In this document: positions 1-5,352 of the stretch, one piece after another | Layout: every line of letters starts with the position of its first letter | How positions within the stretch are numbered: position 1 is the stretch's first letter | Source: Bordetella parapertussis | Lineage (GTDB): Bacteria; Pseudomonadota; Gammaproteobacteria; Burkholderiales; Burkholderiaceae_B | Direction of reading: 5' to 3' | Length of the DNA: 7,105 nucleotides | NCBI GenBank assembly: GCA_945911685.1 | Contig: CAMEAW010000141.1 | Span: 1-7,105, forward strand | The notes under the pieces: model-generated | The model's input: the letters and a program-made list of their open reading frames with translations, nothing else | Database searches by the model: none | Told to the model about the DNA's origin: nothing | Translations under genes and position numbers: made by a program

Positions 1-774
1 AACAAAGGAGGCGCCGGTGGCAATATTGCTGCGGCAGAAGTTGCGCGTGCCGAGCCAGACGGGTACACAATTTTTTATGCGACTTCAGCAATCGTTTTAG
101 GGCCACTCTTGTACCAGAGTGTGAAGTACGATCCTTTTGTAGATTTTGCGCCCGTGATGTTGACGGCGACGAATCCTTTGGTGTTTTTAACGACGCCAAG
201 TTTGGCGCCACGTTCGCTGAAAGAGTTTGTGGCGTACGCAAAAGCTCAAGGCAATATGAACTATGGTTCAAGCGGTGCGGGCACGATGACCCACTTGCCT
301 GCCGCGGCCTTCGCACGAGAATTTGGTTTAGAGTCTAGCCACATTGCCTACAAGGGCGAATCTCCAGCGCTGATCGATGTCGCCAGTGGTCGTACCCAGT
401 TCATGTTTTCGACTTTAAGCGCAGCAGTGGCGATGCTGACTGATGCGCGAGTGCGCCCGTTGGCGATTGCGGCGACGCAGCGCAGCCCATTGTTTCCGGA
501 TGTGCCCACTTTTAATGAGGCGCTAGGCACGACAGATTGGGTGATGGGCGCTTGGCAAGGCGTGGTTGTGCCGAAAGGCGTTGCCCCCGAGATCATCAAA
601 AAATTAAGCAGTGTGCTGGCGACCGCACTGCAAGAGCCTGCGCTTAAAACTAAACTCGCTCCGCAAGGTACCGTGCTTTTAGGGGGTACGCCTGCGCAGT
701 TCACTCAATACATGAAAGAAGAGCAAGTTCGCTGGAAAAAAATCATCACCGAGAGTGGCGCCAAGGTCGAATAG
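1..774 (+). CDS. Bug/TctC-family tripartite tricarboxylate transporter substrate-binding protein, 5' end missing
   Basis: The frame is open from base 1 and stops at TAG 772-774, giving 257 visible residues. The first in-frame start codon seen, a TTG at 109, is internal: the protein upstream of it already shows family sequence. Visible family marks are NKGGAGGNIA at residues 1-10 (usually preceded by E), PDGYT at 19-23, the KYDPFVDFAPV segment at 42-52, and HIAYKG at 114-119, equivalent to the usual H-[VI]-P-Y-K-G. Family members have about 320-330 residues, so some 65-70 N-terminal residues, including the signal peptide, lie outside the window. Bug proteins are soluble periplasmic receptors that bind carboxylates or other small organic molecules, usually for TctAB-type transporters and sometimes for signalling (established knowledge). 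The ligand is unknown. The gene converges on the minus-strand operon, and an imperfect copy of its last 25 nt plus 6 nt of downstream sequence lies just beyond its stop. Confidence 0.93.
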   Translation, partial: NKGGAGGNIAAAEVARAEPDGYTIFYATSAIVLGPLLYQSVKYDPFVDFAPVMLTATNPLVFLTTPSLAPRSLKEFVAYAKAQGNMNYGSSGAGTMTHLPAAAFAREFGLESSHIAYKGESPALIDVASGRTQFMFSTLSAAVAMLTDARVRPLAIAATQRSPLFPDVPTFNEALGTTDWVMGAWQGVVVPKGVAPEIIKKLSSVLATALQEPALKTKLAPQGTVLLGGTPAQFTQYMKEEQVRWKKIITESGAKVE

Positions 775-780
775 CTTATT
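750..780 (+). repeat. 31-nt direct repeat, copy 1 (3' end of the first Bug gene)
   Basis: This stretch covers the last codons of the first Bug gene (E-S-G-A-K-V-E-stop) and six following bases. It matches 788-818 at 27 of 31 positions, with a period of 38 nt. I aligned the copies by eye; the mismatches are at repeat positions 12, 13, 16 and 24. Confidence 0.8.
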
Positions 781-787
781 TTAATTC

Positions 788-818
788 CGAGAGTGGCGTG
801 AAAGTCGAATCGCTTATT
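788..818 (+). repeat. 31-nt direct repeat, copy 2 (degenerate gene tail in a convergent gap)
   Basis: Read on the plus strand in the matching frame, this copy would encode E-S-G-V-K-V-E-S: the first Bug protein's C-terminus with Ala to Val and the stop TAG changed to TCG. Its last five bases overlap the stop and final Lys codon of the minus-strand Bug gene (stop complement TTA at 814-816). It has no upstream reading frame of its own. It could be a remnant of a lost paralogue or a small tandem duplication. Confidence 0.75.
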
Positions 819-1791
819 TCATACCAATTTTGTTTTCGCGAATCAATTTATCTAACGGCTTGGCCTCATCGACTAACATTTTTTCAAACGCTGCTGTCGT
901 CATTGGGGTGGGGGGTATCGCTTCGTTGGTGAGCCAGGCTTTCATGGCTGGCTCTTGGATGATTTGATTAATCTCTTTGTTTAACCGTGCGACTAAAGCC
1001 TCGGGTAGCCCTTTAGGTGCAAAGACGCCCAGCCCATCAATGAGCTTGACCCCAGGCACCGCCCGTTCATTGACAGTGGGCAGATTGGGCAATGTTGGTG
1101 AACGCTCGCCGTTTGTCAAAGCGACTGCTCGCGCACGATTGTCATTCACATAGGGCCTTGCAAAGAGCCAAGTCGCGAGCATCACATCAACCCGACCCCC
1201 AAGAAAATCCGCCATTGAGGCGGCCCCACCCTTGTAGGGGATATGGACCATATCTAGTTTGCCGAGTGAGTTCATTTGTTCAATTAAGAGATGGTACGAG
1301 CTGCCAATGCCAACACTTGCAAAACTAATTTTTTGCGGATTCGCACGCGCGTAGGTCACCAGCTCTTCAATCGTTTTATAGGGTAAGTCTGGTCGTACCA
1401 GCATCACCACTGTCATTGGCCCGACAGCGGCCACGGGCGTCAACTTGTGTTGTGCCTCGGTGACTGAGTCGATCATGATGTTGCCGTATGAGGTAAACAG
1501 AATAGTCGCGCCGTTAGGTTGTGCATTTGAAACAAAGGCGGCACCTAAATTTGCACCAGCGCCTGCCTTATTTTCAATCACCACCGGCACGCCTAAGGCC
1601 GCACCCAGCTGGTTGCCAAGGCGTCGGCCAACCGTGTCAGTAATCGCACCAGGAGGATACGGGACCACAAGAGTCACCTGCTTAGTCGGCCACGCGGGTT
1701 CGTTTGCAGCCCAAGAGGTTGGCACGAGACAAGCTTGGACGAAGACTAATACAAGCGCGAGTTTGAGGCGTACGATCAAAGCGTGAAGCAT
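814..1791 (-). CDS. Bug/TctC-family tripartite tricarboxylate transporter substrate-binding protein, third gene of minus-strand operon
   Basis: The product has 325 residues, normal for the family. Residues 1-28 form a Sec signal peptide: a short basic start (R8, K10), a hydrophobic core at about 11-23, then S26-W27-A28 as likely cleavage site. C21 is not in a good lipobox because Q19 occupies the -2 position. Family marks are V72-I-E-N-K-A-G-A-G-A, H183-I-P-Y-K-G, and the LPNLPTV segment near 234-240. Two marks are unusual: PNGATIL at 92-98 replaces the common PDGYTLL, and the usual YDP-kDF-PV segment is shortened and altered (TEAQHKLTPV, 111-120). The start ATG (complement at 1789-1791) has a good Shine-Dalgarno, AGGAG, six bases upstream. 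Only two bases separate it from the stop of the CoxG-like gene, so the genes are almost certainly co-transcribed and perhaps translationally coupled. The ligand is unknown; the operon suggests it is related to the ThDP enzyme's substrate (inference). Confidence 0.95.
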   Translation of the reverse strand: MLHALIVRLKLALVLVFVQACLVPTSWAANEPAWPTKQVTLVVPYPPGAITDTVGRRLGNQLGAALGVPVVIENKAGAGANLGAAFVSNAQPNGATILFTSYGNIMIDSVTEAQHKLTPVAAVGPMTVVMLVRPDLPYKTIEELVTYARANPQKISFASVGIGSSYHLLIEQMNSLGKLDMVHIPYKGGAASMADFLGGRVDVMLATWLFARPYVNDNRARAVALTNGERSPTLPNLPTVNERAVPGVKLIDGLGVFAPKGLPEALVARLNKEINQIIQEPAMKAWLTNEAIPPTPMTTAAFEKMLVDEAKPLDKLIRENKIGMK

Positions 1792-1793
1792 GA

Positions 1794-2477
1794 TTAACTC
1801 CTAAGGCCTAGCCACTGTTTAAATTGTTTAAATTTTGTTCGGATAATTGACCAGAGCAAGGCGTTTGCAGACAGAGCTTCGTTGGTCGGTTCAGGCGCTG
1901 GGAGTGCGGCTGCGGTTGCTGCACTGCCTTGGCCAGTCGTATTTGCGCTGGTCGCGCTTTCGCTGGCGGTCGCTGCTGTGCTTGGCTGTGGGGCGCCCTC
2001 GCTTGTCGGTACACTTGCCTCTTTACTGAATTCTTCAGCGCAGCGTTGAGCAAATACATCCATCAACGCCTGCGTGACGGCGATGCCACCCGTGCTGCCG
2101 AAATCAGCCAACACACCGCCTAACTCGGCATCCGAGGTCAGTGCCACGATGCTGGTTGGCTTGCTTGCCGAGGCATCGTCGCGCACCGTGTACACCACGT
2201 TGACCTCAGCACGCGCACCAGCCCGCATATCTGCAGCACCGCGCACGTGCAGTTTTCCAGTCAAGGCCTCTAAATCGACCGAGGCGGTCACTTTGCCTTT
2301 GAACTTAATTTTCTTTGGTCCAAAGGCAACCAACATTCCGCCTAGATAGTTGCCATCGTCGTCGCGCCCATCAATGCTGGCGCCCGGCATGCACTTGACC
2401 ATTCGCTCGACTTCAGCAAAACGCTCAAGCACCGCGCGGGGTTGCCCTGGAACGCTAAATTCTCCTTCAAAGCGCAT
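1794..2477 (-). CDS. CoxG-family (carbon monoxide dehydrogenase subunit G-like) SRPBCC protein with C-terminal tail
   Basis: The product has 227 residues. Residues 1-150 match the CoxG type of SRPBCC (START-like) fold: an N-terminal M-R-F-E-G-E-F-S-V-P strand, the C29-M-P-G-A-S segment, F52-G-P-K-K-I-K-F-K-G-K-V-T, and the helix A134-VTQALMDVFAQRCAEEF. Residues 152-203 are a low-complexity Ala/Ser/Thr/Pro linker. Residues 204-225 could form an amphipathic, basic helix (LLWSIIRTKFKQFKQWLG), a plausible membrane contact. In CO oxidisers, CoxG associates with the membrane and serves CO dehydrogenase, reportedly by handling quinone (established knowledge, from memory). No coxMSL or other molybdenum hydroxylase gene is visible here, so its partner is unclear. 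The start ATG lies 2 nt after the ThDP-enzyme stop. A Shine-Dalgarno-like AAGGG (complement of 2487-2491) sits nine bases upstream, inside that gene. Family assignment is fairly secure; function is not. Confidence 0.87.
   Translation of the reverse strand: MRFEGEFSVPGQPRAVLERFAEVERMVKCMPGASIDGRDDDGNYLGGMLVAFGPKKIKFKGKVTASVDLEALTGKLHVRGAADMRAGARAEVNVVYTVRDDASASKPTSIVALTSDAELGGVLADFGSTGGIAVTQALMDVFAQRCAEEFSKEASVPTSEGAPQPSTAATASESATSANTTGQGSAATAAALPAPEPTNEALSANALLWSIIRTKFKQFKQWLGLRS
1798..1802 (-). promoter_or_regulatory. Ribosome binding site of the second Bug gene, inside the end of the CoxG-like gene
   Basis: The minus strand reads AGGAG, six bases before the ATG at 1791. These bases are also the last Arg and Ser codons of the CoxG-like gene, so ribosomes ending there pass over the site. 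This supports translational coupling. Confidence 0.8.
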
Positions 2478-2479
2478 GC

Positions 2480-4159
2480 TTAAGCGCCCTTGTTCAGTCG
2501 ACGTAAGTGTGGCGCACGATTTTCGCGACCAAAATGCAGCTTGCCGTAGGGGTCGCTCATCTCGGATGGTGACACGCGCGCATCGATGATAAATAAGCCG
2601 CCGGCTTTGATGCCGCGTTCGATCGTCGGTGCGAGGTCAGCCTCGGACGCGAGTCGTACCCCATCGCCACCGAAAGCTTTTCCAATGGCCGCAAAATCTG
2701 CCGACTGCCATTGTGCAAGCGATGGATCAAAGCCTTTTGCTTTGAGCTTGTGTACCTCAGCGCCGTAGCCTGCATCGTTCCAGATAATTAGCACCAGTTG
2801 AATCTTGTGTCGGGTAACGGTGTAGAGTTCTTGCAAGTTCATCATGACACTACCGTCGCCTTCCATTGCAACGTGCGCACGCCCGGGATGCCCGACACTC
2901 ACGCCAATTGAAAGCGGCAGCGCTTGGCCCACTGCGCCAAAGTGATGCGAGAAGTGAACCAGAGCACCCTCAGGTAAAGCCGTGTACATCGCCGGAAACG
3001 AAAAATAATGCGCGGCACCGATGGTGAGCACAACATCTTTAGGCAAACCTTGCGATAGATTCTTTGCGAGTAGACGTGGATCCAAGCCATCGGTTGGCTT
3101 GGTAAAGACGGCGGCCGGTGCGTTTAAAGTGTCGCGAGTCGCTGCGGTACGGAAACCTTCTTTTTGTACCTTGCGGGCCTCAAGCAGCCTGCTTAAGGCA
3201 GCCGCGGTTTTCTTGGCATCACCACAGACGTACAGACCAGGGATGACGCCAATCTCGTCAGGGGCCGCTTTGATATCGATACGTGCCACTTCGGCTGAAG
3301 GGAACATCAAACCGCCCTCAGCGGTGTAGTAACCCAATTCAGCGCCAAGCGCCAATACAAAGTCTGACTCGGCAAATAGGTGCTCGGCAGGTGCCGACGC
3401 AAAGGTCCCTGAAATACCGAGGTTGTATTCTTCACCCAGAAACAAATCTTTCGCTTGCAGTGAGGTGCCGACTAAGGCACCGAGTTGCGCAGCAAGTTTA
3501 AGAATCTCTGGCTTCGCATTCCCGCGTTGCGCGCCAAGGCCCGCGATGATTACAGGCCGTTCGGCAGCAATTAGCTTTTCTAGCAATGGCTGCAGTGACT
3601 CGTCGCTTGGGGCGCCAATCGGGGCAGGCAAGAAATTAGTCGAAGGCCGGTAGTCAAAATCCCAGTCAAAAGACTGCTCTTGCAGCGCCATATCCAGGTT
3701 GAGCACAACCGGGATGCGATGCACGCGCGCGGCATAAAACGCCTCTGCCATTTCATCGGCTAAGTTATCGGCACTGCTGATGTCGTGAAACCGAGCGCCA
3801 CAGGCCTCAACAAAGCGCCGTTGATCCATGGATTGAATATTGTTTTTTGCACCTGCAGCAATTTGCCCAGTAATTAAGACCATCTGCGAGCGGTTGCGCA
3901 CGGCAATGCTCAGAGATGTACCAACTTGCGTAAGACCAGGGCCACAGGTAATGGTGCACAGGCCGACTTGGCCAGTGGTGCGCGAATAGCCATCTGCCAT
4001 CGAGACGGCACCGGCCTCATTAAACGACGAGACAATATCGATTTTGCCCTGACGCCCTAAAGCGCCCCACAGCGACATATTGCCATCGCCCATCAGGCCA
4101 AAGAGTGTTTTGCAACCTTCAGCAACCAAACCAACCGTGACGGCTTCATAGACTTTCAT
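2480..4159 (-). CDS. Thiamine diphosphate-dependent enzyme of the acetolactate synthase/pyruvate oxidase superfamily, first gene of minus-strand operon
   Basis: The product has 559 residues, a usual length for this superfamily. The N-terminal PYR domain (about 1-165) has the cofactor-activating glutamate E48 in F46-N-E-A-G-A, followed by D56-G-Y-S-R. A central domain (about 185-330) includes P202-VIIAGLGAQRG. The C-terminal PP domain (about 355-535) carries the Mg-ThDP motif G434-D-G, ending at N461-D-A-G-Y-G about 25 residues later. I chose the ATG at 4159 because an AGGAG lies six bases upstream and the family fold begins right there (KVYEAVTVGLV). A longer frame from 4228 adds 23 residues with no family resemblance. 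The segment F20-G-L-M-G-D-G-N-M replaces the F-G-x-P-G usual in acetolactate synthase. Possible reactions are decarboxylation, C-C ligation or hydrolysis of 2-keto or 1,2-diketo compounds, or quinone-linked oxidation; the sequence does not decide. FAD binding in the central domain is possible but not demonstrated. Confidence 0.9.
   Translation of the reverse strand: MKVYEAVTVGLVAEGCKTLFGLMGDGNMSLWGALGRQGKIDIVSSFNEAGAVSMADGYSRTTGQVGLCTITCGPGLTQVGTSLSIAVRNRSQMVLITGQIAAGAKNNIQSMDQRRFVEACGARFHDISSADNLADEMAEAFYAARVHRIPVVLNLDMALQEQSFDWDFDYRPSTNFLPAPIGAPSDESLQPLLEKLIAAERPVIIAGLGAQRGNAKPEILKLAAQLGALVGTSLQAKDLFLGEEYNLGISGTFASAPAEHLFAESDFVLALGAELGYYTAEGGLMFPSAEVARIDIKAAPDEIGVIPGLYVCGDAKKTAAALSRLLEARKVQKEGFRTAATRDTLNAPAAVFTKPTDGLDPRLLAKNLSQGLPKDVVLTIGAAHYFSFPAMYTALPEGALVHFSHHFGAVGQALPLSIGVSVGHPGRAHVAMEGDGSVMMNLQELYTVTRHKIQLVLIIWNDAGYGAEVHKLKAKGFDPSLAQWQSADFAAIGKAFGGDGVRLASEADLAPTIERGIKAGGLFIIDARVSPSEMSDPYGKLHFGRENRAPHLRRLNKGA
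2487..2491 (-). promoter_or_regulatory. Probable ribosome binding site of the CoxG-like gene
   Basis: The minus strand reads AAGGG, nine bases before the ATG at 2477 and inside the last codons of the ThDP-enzyme gene. It is weaker than the sites of the two flanking genes in the operon, so coupling to upstream translation is likely. Confidence 0.6.
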
Positions 4160-4165
4160 GTGTGT

Positions 4166-4170
4166 CTCCT
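4166..4170 (-). promoter_or_regulatory. Ribosome binding site that sets the ThDP-enzyme start
   Basis: The minus strand reads AGGAG followed by six bases and ATG at 4159. This decides against the longer in-frame start at 4228, which would place the site inside the coding region. Confidence 0.85.
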
Positions 4171-4200
4171 GGGTGACGCACCGCTTGTATGGGTGCTTTG

Positions 4201-4219
4201 TATTATTCTGCTCATAATA
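4201..4219. promoter_or_regulatory. Inverted repeat TATTAT-N7-ATAATA in the divergent region
   Basis: TATTAT at 4201-4206 and ATAATA at 4214-4219 are perfect reverse complements with seven bases between them. The dyad lies 42-60 bases upstream of the ThDP-enzyme start and overlaps the best -10-like sequence for that operon, a suitable place for an operator. AT-rich DNA produces such dyads by chance, so this is tentative. Confidence 0.35.
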
Positions 4220-4232
4220 ACCGCACATAAGC

Positions 4233-4244
4233 TAGAAAATTCTA
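4233..4244. promoter_or_regulatory. 12-bp palindrome TAGAA-AA-TTCTA in the divergent region
   Basis: Two perfect 5-bp arms flank an AA centre. It lies near the middle of the divergent region and could be an operator acting on both operons. It does not match a regulator site I can name. Confidence 0.35.
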
Positions 4245-4261
4245 ATAAATACTTGTAGCAT

Positions 4262-4287
4262 AGCGCTAAGGTTAGTGCCTAGACGCT
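4262..4287. promoter_or_regulatory. Imperfect dyad AGCG...AGG / CCT...CGCT upstream of the third Bug gene
   Basis: AGCG (4262-4265) pairs with CGCT (4284-4287), and AGG (4269-4271) with CCT (4278-4280). Three unpaired bases sit on each side and TTAGTG forms the centre. It could be a regulator site or a leader hairpin for the plus-strand operon. Support is only the symmetry. Confidence 0.25.
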
Positions 4288-4338
4288 GATCGAAGCGCGC
4301 CATTAAAAATCTCAAAACAGGGCGGCGTGGTTCCAAAC

Positions 4339-4344
4339 AAGGGG
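4339..4344 (+). promoter_or_regulatory. Ribosome binding site that sets the third Bug gene start
   Basis: AAGGGG is followed by six bases and ATG at 4351. This favours that ATG over the in-frame GTG at 4327, which lies upstream of the site. Confidence 0.85.
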
Positions 4345-4350
4345 AATTCA

Positions 4351-5316
4351 ATGAGGATGCTTAAGGTCGGCTTCGCGGCCGCTGCGTTGTTTTGTGTCAG
4401 TTCAGTGTCGGTTGCGCAACAATACCCACAAAGAGAAGTAAGAATGGTTGTGCCGCAAACGACAGGAGGCGCCACAGACTTGTTGGCGCGATTGTTTGCG
4501 GAAAAATTGTCGCAACGCTGGGGTCGTTCAGTCTTTGTTGAAAATAAAGCAGGTGCGGGCGGCATCATCGGGGCGCAATTTGTCGCGACAGCCCCGAATG
4601 ATGGGTATACCCTTTTGATGTCAAGTGATGGACCTCAGGCGATCAACGCTAGCCTGTACAAGTCTTTGCCTTATGACCCAATTAAAGACTTTACGCCGAT
4701 CGCAACGATCGGCTCGGTGGCCTTTCTAATCGCAACAAATAATCAGTTGGGGGTATCTGATTTTCCTGCGCTGGTGAAGCTGGCTCAATCTAAACCTGGG
4801 CTGACGTTTGGCTCAGCTGGAACGGGCTCCTTGAATCATTTGATTGGCGAAATGATTAATCAGGCGACGGATATGAAGTTAGAGCATGTTCCCTACAAGG
4901 GCGCAGCGCCTGCTCTGACAGACTTGCTTGGCAATCACGTGTCAACCGTTGTTGCGAGTGTTCCTTCGATTGCGCAGCAGGTTGATAGTGGCAGTTTAAA
5001 AGCGTTGGCAGTCACGAGTGCCGCGCGGTCTCAACGCCTGCCTAATTTACCGACCATCTCAGAGCTCGGTTACCCGCAGTTTGGCGTCAGCCCATGGGTT
5101 GGTTTGCTTGGGCCAGCCAATATGTCGACCGAGATTGTCGCCAAAATTAGCGCAGACATCGCTGTGATTTTAAAAGAGCCTGCTGTGATTGCGAGAATTC
5201 TCTCTATTGGTATGGAGCCTTTAGCTACGACGCCTGAGCAGTTCAGGACGTTACTTGCACAGGATATTGAAAAGTGGGGCCGTGTAGTTAAAAAGGCAAA
5301 TATTGCGCCACAGTAA
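4351..5316 (+). CDS. Bug/TctC-family tripartite tricarboxylate transporter substrate-binding protein, first gene of plus-strand operon
   Basis: The product has 321 residues. The ATG at 4351 is chosen because AAGGGG lies six bases upstream and a proper signal peptide follows. An in-frame GTG at 4327 would add eight residues, MVPNKGNS, before it. The signal peptide has R2 and K5, a hydrophobic core at about 6-19, and a likely cut after S20-V21-A22 before Q23-Q-Y-P. The family motifs are textbook: V63-E-N-K-A-G-A-G-G, N83-D-G-Y-T-L-L, L106-P-Y-D-P-I-K-D-F-T-P-I, H179-V-P-Y-K-G, and L230-P-N-L-P-T-I. It is much closer to the family norm than the minus-strand receptor at 814-1791. It should bind a small organic molecule in the periplasm. 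The monooxygenase gene follows at close range in the same direction, so the ligand may be that enzyme's substrate or a precursor (inference). No TctA or TctB gene is present. Confidence 0.95.
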   Translation: MRMLKVGFAAAALFCVSSVSVAQQYPQREVRMVVPQTTGGATDLLARLFAEKLSQRWGRSVFVENKAGAGGIIGAQFVATAPNDGYTLLMSSDGPQAINASLYKSLPYDPIKDFTPIATIGSVAFLIATNNQLGVSDFPALVKLAQSKPGLTFGSAGTGSLNHLIGEMINQATDMKLEHVPYKGAAPALTDLLGNHVSTVVASVPSIAQQVDSGSLKALAVTSAARSQRLPNLPTISELGYPQFGVSPWVGLLGPANMSTEIVAKISADIAVILKEPAVIARILSIGMEPLATTPEQFRTLLAQDIEKWGRVVKKANIAPQ

Positions 5317-5352
5317 AAATCAACCCTTTTGTTCTGGATGAAAAACAAAGTC

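Larger units (their letters stand above)
4160..4350. promoter_or_regulatory. Divergent intergenic control region
   Basis: These 191 bases separate the start of the minus-strand operon from the start of the plus-strand operon, so both promoters should lie here. The part around 4198-4252 is clearly AT-rich. On the minus strand, TATTAT (4219 to 4214) is a possible -10 element. I found no convincing -35 partner for it and no plus-strand promoter close to sigma-70 consensus. An activator-dependent promoter would fit that pattern (inference). No regulator gene is in the window. Confidence 0.6.

Noticed and set aside
775..813. A bidirectional terminator between the convergent genes
   Set aside because: No stable stem followed by a T run is visible; the gap is explained by the degenerate direct repeat instead.
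1727..1733. Lipoprotein signal (cysteine at residue 21) in the second Bug receptor
   Set aside because: The residues before the cysteine are V-Q-A; Gln at -2 does not fit a lipobox, and a normal signal peptidase I site, S-W-A, follows.
1445..1786. A 113-codon plus-strand frame opposite the second Bug gene
   Set aside because: It mirrors a well-supported signal-peptide and receptor coding region, and its translation shows no family motif.
1808..2123. Overlapping open frames on both strands across the CoxG-like linker
   Set aside because: These are by-products of the Ala/Ser/Thr-rich, GC-rich coding sequence; they have no ribosome binding sites and no recognisable protein features.
4160..4228. 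A 23-residue N-terminal extension of the ThDP enzyme from an ATG at 4228
   Set aside because: The segment has no family resemblance, and an ideal AGGAG site sits six bases before the internal ATG at 4159, where the conserved fold begins.
4327..4350. GTG start at 4327 for the third Bug receptor
   Set aside because: The AAGGGG ribosome binding site lies inside this extension, and the signal peptide is well formed only from the ATG at 4351.
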